From the NCBI RefSeq assembly GCF_022701255.1, contig NZ_CP031705.1, positions 2,493,501-2,557,500 on the forward strand: DNA of 64,000 bases. Direction: 5' to 3'. The stretch is from Microcoleus vaginatus HSN003. Its GTDB lineage: Bacteria; Cyanobacteriota; Cyanobacteriia; Cyanobacteriales; Microcoleaceae. Every line of letters begins with the position of its first letter. Within the stretch, counting starts at the first letter, position 1. Shown piece by piece: positions 37,184 through 45,000 of the stretch. The position numbers were made by a program, and so were the translations under genes. The notes under the pieces were generated by a model. It worked only from the letters and a program-made list of their open reading frames with translations, was not told where the DNA came from and made no database searches.

Positions 37184-38215
37184 TTAGTTATACTTCATGT
37201 CTAATCTCACAACTGACCATCTATTTTCCGTGTAAAGGAAGAGTCTAGATCCTCGACCAAAAGCTTGGAAAGATTTAATTACTTGACGACTTTGATCGAT
37301 AGGTATTAACTCTTCAAATTCCATCTTGTCTAAGTTTACAAGAAACAATGAATCTCGCTTAGCGTAGTTACCAGCAAATAGGGCACTATCGCCATAGTCA
37401 CCATCGAATAAAGCATGATAACCAAGATTGACTGCAAAGGCATAAGAACCTTTAATAGGAACAGGAGGCCATTGTTTCTGAACCTTAAAGTCTGCTATAT
37501 GGGCTAAAGGAAAGTCCGTATAATAGTAAACCCAAATATCATCTGGCGAGGCGACGTTCATTGCGTAGCAGTCGAATATGTGCAAACCACGATCGTAGTC
37601 ATTTTTGAAAATTACCTTCCCGTTTTCGTCTAGACAAACAAGTCCCGCTCCTGCACCAATATGTTCATCTCTATGACATTCATCGAAGAAGCTAATCCAA
37701 ATGCACCCGTTTTCACTTACTTGTACATCTTCAATTGCATCACCTGCATGAAATGAACTTAGCTGTTCGCCTGTAGATGAATAGATGTGGGCATTCCGGT
37801 CTGAGTAGCTATTGGCACGAGAACGAACCAGAAGCCACCTATCTGTTCCTAAACGTTGAACAAAATGGTAGTTTTCGTATGTTGGTGTCAGTATAATTGT
37901 TTGGCAAACTCCTTGTGCCAAATAGTGAAGTCGGTAGCGATTAAGATGATTGGATCTATTTTTGGCCCAGGAAGAACCTTTTTGTTGACGTTGGTATCGA
38001 TAATCGGGTCGTTCTTCTAGTGATAGGATGATAGGCATTCCTGAAGAATCGACGCTGACAGCGATTAAGTATTCTCCTAAAGCAGGAACATCCATTGGAA
38101 GACAAGGTGGAAAAGGAGAAAACAGTGACTTTGAATGTAACAAAGCCGATGTCTGGAGGTTCAAGGTAGATCCGTCCAGGGTGACTAAATGTTCGACTTG
38201 TAGTTCTCTGACCAT
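37184..38215 (-). CDS. Unknown repeat protein embedded in tRNA array
   Basis: A 343-residue soluble protein with recurrent GDYGDSALF / FDGDYG and IWISFFDE-type strands, suggestive of a beta-propeller. I do not recognise the family and see no catalytic motif. It lies between two tRNA-Thr genes, on the same strand as the array, 26 bases upstream of tRNA-Thr(GGT) and 13 bases from tRNA-Thr(CGT). It is therefore probably transcribed with the tRNAs. A role in tRNA or stress biology is inferred from position only; a passenger gene is the alternative. Confidence 0.7.
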   Translation of the reverse strand: MVRELQVEHLVTLDGSTLNLQTSALLHSKSLFSPFPPCLPMDVPALGEYLIAVSVDSSGMPIILSLEERPDYRYQRQQKGSSWAKNRSNHLNRYRLHYLAQGVCQTIILTPTYENYHFVQRLGTDRWLLVRSRANSYSDRNAHIYSSTGEQLSSFHAGDAIEDVQVSENGCIWISFFDECHRDEHIGAGAGLVCLDENGKVIFKNDYDRGLHIFDCYAMNVASPDDIWVYYYTDFPLAHIADFKVQKQWPPVPIKGSYAFAVNLGYHALFDGDYGDSALFAGNYAKRDSLFLVNLDKMEFEELIPIDQSRQVIKSFQAFGRGSRLFLYTENRWSVVRLDMKYN

Positions 38216-38228
38216 ACATTTACTCCCA

Positions 38229-38300
38229 AGCAGGTGGCGAGATTTGAACTCGCATCAGAAGGTTACGACGATCCTATGCTAGCCATTACATCACACCTGC
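38229..38300 (-). tRNA. tRNA-Thr(CGT)
   Basis: Acceptor GCAGGTG/CACCTGC, loop GTCGTAA; two mismatches in the anticodon stem. Fourth threonine tRNA of the array. Confidence 0.7.
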
Positions 38301-38305
38301 TTTCT

Positions 38306-38384
38306 TGGTGGCGGGAGCAGGAGTTGAACCTGCTATGAAGAGGCTTATGAGACCTCCAAGCCTACCGTGGCTACTTCACCCGCG
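38306..38384 (-). tRNA. tRNA-Met(CAT), initiator-like, CCA encoded
   Basis: Loop CTCATAA. C1 is unpaired opposite C72, reminiscent of initiator tRNA, but the three G-C pairs typical of the initiator anticodon stem are incomplete. A 3' CCA is encoded. Confidence 0.75.
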
Positions 38385-38395
38385 AAGTCACCAAA

Positions 38396-38469
38396 TACCC
38401 CTGACTGGCCTCGAACCAGTAACCTTCTCGTTCTAAGCGAGGCACCTCTTCCAATTGGGCTACAGGGGC
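38396..38469 (-). tRNA. tRNA with anticodon TAG (Leu), lacking long arm
   Basis: Loop CTTAGAA on stem CTCG/CGAG gives anticodon TAG, leucine CUA. The variable loop is only 5 bases, whereas bacterial tRNA-Leu is class II. Charging identity is therefore uncertain. Confidence 0.65.
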
Positions 38470-38503
38470 AAAATCGATCGCATTTTTGGGTTTTGATACC
38501 CAA

Positions 38504-38577
38504 TACCCCTAGTTGGATTTGCACCAACATAACTCTTGCACTCAACAAGAGATGTCTACTAATTGCATCACAGGGGT
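38504..38577 (-). tRNA. tRNA with anticodon GAG (Leu), lacking long arm
   Basis: Stem TCTTG/CAAGA, loop TTGAGTG. T loop is TGCAAAT. The variable loop is short (class I), unusual for leucine. Confidence 0.65.
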
Positions 38578-38580
38578 AAA

Positions 38581-38653
38581 TCGGGATGGTTGGATTTGAA
38601 CCAACGACTCCATGCTCCCAAAGCATGGCTTCTGGCCGCTGAATTACATCCCG
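38581..38653 (-). tRNA. tRNA-Pro(TGG)
   Basis: Acceptor CGGGATG/CATCCCG, stem CATGC/GCATG, loop TTTGGGA. Confidence 0.9.
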
Positions 38654-38657
38654 TTGA

Positions 38658-38732
38658 TGCTCCTGGCTGGATTTGAACCCGCATCATCCGATTTTTAAGA
38701 TCGGCGCCTCTTTCCAGTTGGGCTACAGGAGC
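38658..38732 (-). tRNA. tRNA with anticodon TAA (Leu), lacking long arm
   Basis: Acceptor GCTCCTG/CAGGAGC, stem CCGAT/ATCGG, loop CTTAAAA. It has a class I variable loop, like the other two leucine-type genes here. Confidence 0.75.
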
Positions 38733-38763
38733 ATTATGATTACTGCTTTTTTTTTAAGCAGAA

Positions 38764-38837
38764 CTGGGAAGGCAGGGATCGAACCTGCATTTTTCCGCTT
38801 TCAAAGAGCGGTGCCATACTGATTAGGCGACTTCCCA
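38764..38837 (-). tRNA. tRNA-Gln(TTG)
   Basis: Acceptor TGGGAAG/CTTCCCA, stem CCGCT/AGCGG, loop CTTTGAA. Confidence 0.9.
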
Positions 38838-38845
38838 ATTATTGG

Positions 38846-38921
38846 GTGCCGGGGTAGGCTTTGAACCTACAGAAACTCCTATTTCAGAGATAGGCGACTT
38901 TACCAATTTGTCTACCCGGCA
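38846..38921 (-). tRNA. tRNA-Gln(CTG)
   Basis: Acceptor TGCCGGG/CCCGGCA, stem CCTAT/ATAGG, loop CTCTGAA. Confidence 0.88.
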
Positions 38922-38931
38922 ATTAAAAAAA

Positions 38932-39006
38932 TGGCTGCCCCAGTAGGACTCGAACCTACAACCTAGCGGTTAACAACCGCTTGCTCTACCATTGAGCTAT
39001 AAGGCA
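38932..39006 (-). tRNA. tRNA-Asn(GTT), CCA encoded
   Basis: Stem AGCGG/CCGCT, loop TTGTTAA; discriminator G followed by an encoded CCA. Confidence 0.9.
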
Positions 39007-39012
39007 ACGCAA

Positions 39013-39085
39013 TCCCCCAAGTCAGTATCGAACTGACGACCTCTTGTTCTTCACACAAGCACTCTACCAACTGAGCTATCGGGGG
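39013..39085 (-). tRNA. tRNA-Phe(GAA)
   Basis: Acceptor CCCCCGA/TTGGGGG, stem CTTGT/ACAAG, loop GTGAAGA. Confidence 0.9.
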
Positions 39086-39089
39086 AAAA

Positions 39090-39176
39090 CGGAGAAGGAG
39101 GGATTTGAACCCTCGACGGCTGTTAAACCGCTCTTTCTTAGCAGGAAAGCGCCTTAAGCCACTCGGCCACCTCTCC
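39090..39176 (-). tRNA. tRNA-Ser(GCT)
   Basis: Class II tRNA with long variable arm; stem CTTTC/GAAAG, loop CTGCTAA; acceptor GGAGAGG/CTTCTCC. Confidence 0.92.
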
Positions 39177-39184
39177 ACAGCGAG

Positions 39185-39258
39185 CGAGAACGGAGGGATT
39201 TGAACCCTCAATCTTCAGTTTTATTAACTGAGATGTTATCCGGCTACACCACGTTCTC
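39185..39258 (-). tRNA. tRNA of uncertain identity (loop TAATAAA)
   Basis: Acceptor GAGAACG/CGTTCTC, D arm and T arm (GAGGG-TTCAAAT-CCCTC) are good. The anticodon stem TCAGT/ACTGA closes loop TAATAAA, with A instead of the invariant T33 and formal anticodon ATA. Identity cannot be assigned. Confidence 0.6.
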
Positions 39259-39292
39259 AAAATTGCAACTGCGGGTTAAATACAGTTACAAA

Positions 39293-39374
39293 TGGGTCGG
39301 GCTGGAATTGAACCAGCAACGCTTTAAGCTACTGTTTTACAGACAGCTACCCACGCCAATAGGAGGGCCGACCC
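39293..39374 (-). tRNA. tRNA-Tyr(GTA)
   Basis: Class II tRNA; acceptor GGGTCGG/CCGACCC, loop CTGTAAA. Confidence 0.92.
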
Positions 39375-39387
39375 AAGATAGAAATTT

Positions 39388-39462
39388 TGGTAGGTCGTCG
39401 AGGAATTGAACCTCGATCCATCCGCTTAAAAGGCGGCTGCAAAACCATTCTGCCAACGACCC
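39388..39462 (-). tRNA. tRNA-Lys(TTT), CCA encoded
   Basis: Stem CCGC/GCGG, loop CTTTTAA; 3' CCA encoded. Confidence 0.9.
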
Positions 39463-39467
39463 ACGAG

Positions 39468-39541
39468 AAGTGCTGACGGGAGTTGAACCCGCAATCACTT
39501 GGGTGAAAACCAAGCGGCTTAAACCATTTGCCTACAGCACT
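39468..39541 (-). tRNA. tRNA-Glu(TTC)
   Basis: Acceptor AGTGCTG/CAGCACT, stem CTTGG/CCAAG, loop TTTTCAC. Confidence 0.9.
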
Positions 39542-39550
39542 ATAAATTGG

Positions 39551-39622
39551 CACAGGAACTGAGATTTGAACTCAGAATGCTGGTTTTGGAGACCAGAGTG
39601 TTGCCAGTTACACCATCCCTGC
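39551..39622 (-). tRNA. tRNA-Trp(CCA)
   Basis: Stem CTGGT/ACCAG, loop CTCCAAA; acceptor GCAGGGA/TTCCTGT with wobbles. Confidence 0.88.
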
Positions 39623-39628
39623 TTGTGG

Positions 39629-39721
39629 TCGCAGCGGCGGGATTTGTAGCTTGCTTCCGCGAAGCGGTACCCGCATTGACCAAGGTATGAACTTGGCGCT
39701 TTACGATTAAGCTACGCTGCA
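39629..39721 (-). pseudogene. tRNA-Met(CAT) interrupted by 21-base palindromic insertion
   Basis: Acceptor TGCAGCG/CGCTGCG, D arm and anticodon stem CCAAG/CTTGG with loop TTCATAC are intact. Between the T-stem half GCGGG and the loop TACAAAT lie 21 extra bases (39649-39669) containing the palindrome CTTCGCGGAAG. The insert begins with TAC, matching the bases that follow it, as in a target duplication. Confidence 0.8.
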
Positions 39722-39823
39722 ATGTCACTTTCGCTTCGTTCCTTTTGAAAGTTAAAAATTTCAATTAAAAGACTGTTAGTTTAATCTTTTAATTTCTAAT
39801 TTTTAATTTCTGATTGGGAACAG

Positions 39824-39897
39824 AGGTTAGGGCGGGATTTGAACCCGCGAAAATCGGTTTTGCAGACCGACGCCTTCAACCACTCGACCACCTAACC
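39824..39897 (-). tRNA. tRNA-Cys(GCA)
   Basis: Acceptor GGTTAGG/CCTAACC, stem TCGGT/ACCGA, loop CTGCAAA. Confidence 0.9.
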
Positions 39898-39900
39898 TGG

Positions 39901-39973
39901 GAGTCCCGACGAGGTTTGCACTCGCAATCTTCTCGCCAGAGGGGGAGACGGCTTGACTTTTGCCTACGGGACT
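39901..39973 (-). tRNA. tRNA-like gene, anticodon unclear
   Basis: Acceptor AGTCCCG/CGGGACT, D stem GGC/GCC and T arm GCGAG-TGCAAAC-CTCGT are present. The anticodon stem TCTC/GAGA closes a 10-base loop rich in C, without a standard anticodon frame. Confidence 0.55.
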
Positions 39974-39977
39974 TTGA

Positions 39978-40051
39978 CGGGAGTAACGAGACTTGAACTC
40001 GCAACCTTTCGCTCGACAGGCGACTGCTCTGACCGGTTGAGCTATACCCCC
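39978..40051 (-). tRNA. tRNA-Asp(GTC), first tRNA of array
   Basis: Acceptor GGGGGTA/TACTCCC, loop CTGTCGA. First well-formed tRNA after the promoter/boxA leader. Confidence 0.9.
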
Positions 40052-40092
40052 GCGAAAATGAACAATATTCTGTCCTTGAATTACTCAAGTTG

Positions 40093-40166
40093 GGACGGGG
40101 TGGCGGTTGATTCCGCGTACTACAACCCGATCGGGCTTTTGTTGCCGGAGTCTACACCGCCAATGT
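40093..40166 (-). pseudogene. Degenerate tRNA-like element in array leader
   Basis: GGCGGT/ACCGCC could form an acceptor stem, and a GTAGACTCCGGC segment resembles a D arm. No acceptable anticodon or T arm is found. A structured leader is the alternative. Confidence 0.3.
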
Positions 40167-40194
40167 CCACAATTATGTGACATGATTAACTTCA

Positions 40195-40214
40195 TATTCA
40201 GTTTTCAAGGTTCA
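40195..40214 (-). promoter_or_regulatory. boxA antitermination element of tRNA array
   Basis: Minus-strand TGAACCTTGAAAACTGAATA matches the boxA of cyanobacterial rRNA spacers (GAACCTTGAAAACT). It lies between promoter and first tRNA and should let RNA polymerase read through 5 kb of structured RNA. The Ro60 leader has the same element with one or two changes. Confidence 0.75.
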
Positions 40215-40265
40215 TATTGCTCGTGGGGTAAGGCTTTGAAGCTCTTTCCCCTTCGCCATACATTT

Positions 40266-40295
40266 ATACTACATTATGTATTACAAGACTGTCAA
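40266..40295 (-). promoter_or_regulatory. Sigma-70 promoter of tRNA array
   Basis: Minus strand -35 TTGACA (40290-40295), 18-base spacer, -10 TAGTAT (40266-40271), preceded by CCCCC. It reads into the tRNA genes and is closely similar to the Ro60 promoter at 14507-14535. Confidence 0.75.
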
Positions 40296-40422
40296 GGGGG
40301 TAATACAACTTTTTTTTTAAAGTTGCTGCGAAGCGGGAAAACTGAGGCGCTGCTTTTTGCTAAACCCCTTATAAATCAAAGGTTTGGCTGCTGAACTGGT
40401 AGTGTTGCGTTAGTTTAATCCG

Positions 40423-40694
40423 ATGCTGAAGTTGTACTACACTCGAATTTCTCTAAATTCTCGCCGTCGCGCGAGGTGGCACTTCTGGAAAAGCAGATTG
40501 CGTTTGAGCCGATCGCACTTAACCTCGACGGCGACCACTTTGCACCGGATTTTCTGGTAATTAATCTGTTCCACCGCATACCAGTTTTAGTGAAGGAAGA
40601 CTTGACTGTGGTGGAGTCGCTGGCAATTCTTGATGATCGGGAGGCGAAATACCGCACGCCTGCACTGTCCATCCCCGCTGAGACATATCTATAG
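40423..40694 (+). pseudogene. Glutathione S-transferase relic, frameshifted
   Basis: From the ATG at 40423 the frame starts MLKLYYTRISLNSRR, the N-terminal thioredoxin fold of a GST. Near 40470 the GST sequence shifts to another frame (VALLEKQIAFEPIALNLDG, then FHRIPVLV.EDLTVVESLAIL). It stops at 40694, before the helical domain. The frame change and the missing C-terminal half mark a pseudogene. Confidence 0.8.
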
Positions 40695-40837
40695 AAGACT
40701 TCGATCGCAACGGCAAGAATTAACACTGACGAAAATGCCGTAGCTTGCGGGGCGGGACGCCATCGCCCAAACTCGCACAAAAGATTAATCGCCCTGCGAT
40801 AATCAGCTTTTAGATATCCAATACTACAAATCAAACC

Positions 40838-41662
40838 TTGTCTGAATTGCCCTTAATTCCCGTGCCCGCATTGCCAGAAGCCGATCGCCCAAACCTCCCT
40901 CACTGGCTACACTCCTTAGATACCTGTCCGAGTACCAACAGTTGGGCGATCGCCCGCGCGGGCCAACTCCACCACGGAGATGCAGTATTTACCAAGCGAC
41001 AAACCAGCGGGCGCGGCCAACACGGGCGCACCTGGCACGCCCCAACCGGTGTCTTGACTGTTAGTTATGTACTCGACAACCTCAACCCCAATCTGTTGCC
41101 CGGGCTCAGTTTAGCAGCGGGTTTAGCCGTGATTTACGCGATCGAAGATTTGGTTCCCGACTGTCGCGATATGCTGCGCCTGAAATGGCCAAACGATGTC
41201 TGGATCGATCGCCACAAATTAGCCGGAATTCTCTGCGAAGCCACCAACGGCAATGTTTCTGGCAAAACTCGCGCCGTTGTCGGAATTGGACTCAACCGCT
41301 GCGTAGATTTCGCGGCTGCGGGATTGGATGAAAGGGATCTCGGCAATGCGGTAAGCTTGCATTCTCTTGCTAGTACAGTACCAGATGAACTGTGTTTGGT
41401 CGATCGACTGCGGCACTATTTACTCGAACTAGCCGATATGTTTTCCACCACAGACAAGCCAGCCTCCAAGTCCGGTTTAGCGCTACTTTTGCCGGAATTG
41501 CGCCGCCGCGATGCGTTGATTGGCTGCCCGGTGGCGATCGAACTTGCGTCGGAAACCATCTGCGGAGAAGCAGCGGGCATGGATGGATGCGGCCGCTTGC
41601 TAATATGCTTGGCGGGCGATCGAATACAAGCCTTTACCTCTGGGCGAGTTCGATTAATTTAA
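40838..41662 (+). CDS. birA: Biotin--[acetyl-CoA-carboxylase] ligase
   Basis: A 274-residue biotin protein ligase without the N-terminal repressor domain. Key motifs are the biotin/ATP loop GRGQHGRTWHAP (about residues 59-70), LKWPNDVWID and KLAGILCE, then GIGLN. It attaches biotin to the AccB carrier for fatty-acid synthesis. The start appears to be TTG at 40838, with no better ATG. Family length is normal. Confidence 0.9.
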   Translation: MSELPLIPVPALPEADRPNLPHWLHSLDTCPSTNSWAIARAGQLHHGDAVFTKRQTSGRGQHGRTWHAPTGVLTVSYVLDNLNPNLLPGLSLAAGLAVIYAIEDLVPDCRDMLRLKWPNDVWIDRHKLAGILCEATNGNVSGKTRAVVGIGLNRCVDFAAAGLDERDLGNAVSLHSLASTVPDELCLVDRLRHYLLELADMFSTTDKPASKSGLALLLPELRRRDALIGCPVAIELASETICGEAAGMDGCGRLLICLAGDRIQAFTSGRVRLI

Positions 41663-41671
41663 GAGGAAGAA

Positions 41672-41784
41672 GGAAGTTCGGCAACGGATTCTGTAACGGA
41701 TGTAACGGATGTAACGGATGTCAGGAAGTTCGGCAACGGATTCTGTAACGGATGTAACGGATGTAACGGATGTAACGGATGTCA
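41672..41784. repeat. GTAACGGAT nonamer tandem repeat with higher-order duplication
   Basis: Runs of GTAACGGAT (three then four copies) are separated by CAGGAAGTTCGGCAACGGATTC-like spacers, so the whole block is itself duplicated. It is located just after birA and is non-coding. Confidence 0.8.
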
Positions 41785-41923
41785 GTCCGATGGAAGAAGG
41801 AAGAAGAAAGAAGGGAAATGCAGTCAGAGCAATATTTTTAGCCTTCAAAAATGTCCTAACCTTCTTGCCAGTTACTATAAATTAAGAGAAAGAAGTCATT
41901 AGTCATGAGTCATTAGGGAAAAT

Positions 41924-42003
41924 TCCCAATTCCCTATGCCCAATTCCCGATGCCCGATTCCCTATCCCCAATTCCCGATTCCCTATTCCCTATTCCCTAT
42001 TCC
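41924..42003. repeat. CCCTATTC/CCCGATTC tandem repeats
   Basis: About nine degenerate octamer/nonamer units of the types CCCTATTCC and CCCGATTCC or AATTCCCAATT. They lie immediately downstream of the stop of the OmpA-family gene. The rest of 41663-42008 is non-coding. Confidence 0.7.
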
Positions 42004-42008
42004 GAATT

Positions 42009-45000
42009 TTAATTTATCACCTCAAATACTACCAATCTGCTCAGCCACAGCGGTTGACTGGCCTCCACCCCTTCGGGACGACCCTTAGTAGAAGCAACTT
42101 GTATTCTGTTGCCATTTATCCCTTGCCTAACCAAAATATTTTTCACATTTGTCGCCCTTTCCAGTGCCAACTTTTGATTTTCTACCGGAGTGCTTTTAAA
42201 ATCGCTGTAGCCAACTATCCTTAAATTCTTCGTGCGATTTTTATCCATATATTCCTTGACTTTGCTAAGCTTTTGTGCTACATCTTTCGCCTGCAAACTT
42301 GCCGAGCCTGCACCGAAATACACGCGAACAGGCATTATTATCTTTGGCGGCGGTGGAGTTCCTATTATCACTGTATTTGTTACTGACTTCACCCCCGGAA
42401 TTTTCTCAAAAGCTTGAGTTATTTTCTGAGCATCTGGCACTTTGCTTACGCTGCCTGCAACGGCGACTTTTCCCTCTGCATAGCGAGCTGAGATATTAAT
42501 GCTTTCTACTTTATTCAAAAGAGCTGCCGTCCGCTTGACATCGGCTTCGACTAAAACCGGATCAGGAGGTACTTCAACGGCTATAATTTTATTTGCAATT
42601 CTTGATTGTGGAGCCACTTGCTGAGCGATTTTTTCCGCTTTCAGTCGCAGATTTTGATTCGGCACTCGTCCCGAAATCTCCAATAATTTATCTTTAACAT
42701 CTGCCGCGATACGATAAACCGATAACTCGGGAGCAGATTGTAAGGCTAAATTCGTATCTGCTTCTAAGCTCGCTTCAACTCCGCTGCGGTATTGATGAAT
42801 TCCCCAAGGGATGCCAATTAAACCTAACGCTGCTAAACCGATAATTGGTAAAATGGGAAGTTTAGGAGATTTGACTTTTACCTCTGTATCGATTAATTTT
42901 TGCAAGTTCGAGTTTACTTCTGGTGGCACAGTGGCTGGATCGCCGTTAAATGACTGGATTTGCTCTCCGTATTCTTGAACAATATTGTTGAATATCGCTC
43001 GCATTTTGTACTTAAACCACTGGCGGGTTTCTCCTTGCATCACTACCGCTAGATAACACGAGCCCGCAACTTCCAGTACGATCGTAGATGTGCCGTATTC
43101 TATTGCATCAATCTCTGCACTATTTCCCGATTGAGATATGAAATCGTTGACACAAGCCCGAATAGCAGTCAGCATCCCCGCTACCATTTCTGATTCTAGC
43201 TGTTCGCGTTCAGAAGGCTGCACTGCTGAAATTACTAAGCCGGATTTTGCTTGAATTAAAAAAACAGCTTTAACACTCAGCGGTGTTGTTTCTTTCATCA
43301 GCAATTCTGCTTCAGAAACGCCCTGTAATTTGGCTTTAATTTTGCGACTAATTCTCTCTGGACTTAAAGATGCTTCGAGTTTTTCATTAATCTCCCGCAT
43401 CCTCTCGGCGATGTATTTTAAAATCGTGCTGCCGATGATCGGGTAAAGTGCATCCGACATTGCTTCTCGCTTGAGATGAATTTGCTGTTTGATAGCGGTG
43501 GCCATTTCCGGCGCGATCGCCATTGCAATTTCATCGGGCGATTCACTGATTCTGTGGCTGATTCCTACAGAAAGAGCTGGGGATATGGCTACTCCCATCG
43601 ATTGCCTGTTTTCTCGGGTTTTGGTATTAATTACGTCATCAATTATGGGAGCTATGGTTTCGGCAAATGATGTTCTCGACTCATTAATTGTTTGGATCAT
43701 CATTTCGGGAAACATGATTTTAATTCGGGCGAGTAATTCTTCCCGATTGCCTCCCCATTCAGCATCAGTAATTTTGCGATCGAGTTCCCCTACTTTATCG
43801 TTGAGTCTGTAATTATAACTTACAACTTCATCTAACAATGGTAAAATAGATTCGATGACCGACTTTTCTAGTTGGGCGTGATGGCTAACCATCAGCTCGT
43901 CAATCAAAGGTTTCAGTAAATCGGTAAACAAGTCTGTCGATTCATAAATCCGGTGTTCGATCGCCACAATTTTTTGTTCGATCTTCCCGAGTCTTTGATC
44001 AATCCTTTTATTCTGAATGATGGCATCGACAGCAGGGGCGATCGCAGATTCTATCTCTAGCTTTGCTTCCCCGATGTTTCGAGACAGCATTTCTGCAATC
44101 ACTGGCATTATTCTTGCCATCAACCCTTCTATCTCGGCTAAAACTTGCTGCTGAACTTCGACAATCTTACTTTCATTATTTAATATTTGTGCTGCAATAC
44201 CGCTGTTTTGAATAGCTGTGTTGACACCAGGTGCGATCGCCTCTCTCACCTCTAACTTTGTTTCCTCGATTTTTCTGTTCAGCGACTCAATCATTAACGG
44301 CATTAACCTTGCCATTATATCTTCCGGCTGAGATTTTTGCTGTCGCTGAAGATTATTTAGTCTACTTTCTACGTCGCTCAATTTTCCTTGAACTTCTCTT
44401 TGAAGAATTGCTGATTCTATCAAAGGTTCAATCGTCGCTGCTACTTGTAATTTTGATTCATCGATTTTCTGATTCAGCAAATCAGTTATTGCGGGCATTA
44501 GCATCGCCATTATCTCTTCAGGCTTCTGAGTTGGCGACTGTTGCGTAGCCAGCCGACGCTCGATGATGCTCAATACTTTTTCTTCTATTTCTACCCAAGC
44601 TATTCTTACCTGTACTGAGGGGGTAACAGCTTCTACAATCTCTGATTTTACTTCACTAATTTTGCGGGTTAGCAATTCGCTAACTACTGGTACTAGCTGC
44701 TTGATTAAATCTTCCGGTTGCTGCTGGTAACGCTGCTGAATATTCGCAACTCTCTCTTCAATTCTTACTACGTGTTCTTCAAGTCCGTTGTGATTGTGAA
44801 TTACTTGATTGACTTTTGGTGCGATCGCCGAAGCTACCTCTAACTTAGACTCCTCTACCTTACGCTTGAGCAGCTCGCCCACCACCAACATCACCCGTTG
44901 CATTAACTGTTCTGCATTCGGCAGTTGCTGCGGGTTGAAGTTAGCAATTTTATTTTCCAAATCCGCTATTTTTGTCTGCACTTCGAGCCGATTAATTTGA

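Noticed and set aside
40415-40834. 139-codon minus-strand frame
   Set aside because: The opposite strand carries recognisable glutathione S-transferase sequence; the frame is its shadow.
41690-41784. Possible CRISPR array
   Set aside because: The units are 9-base direct tandem repeats without spacers of constant length.
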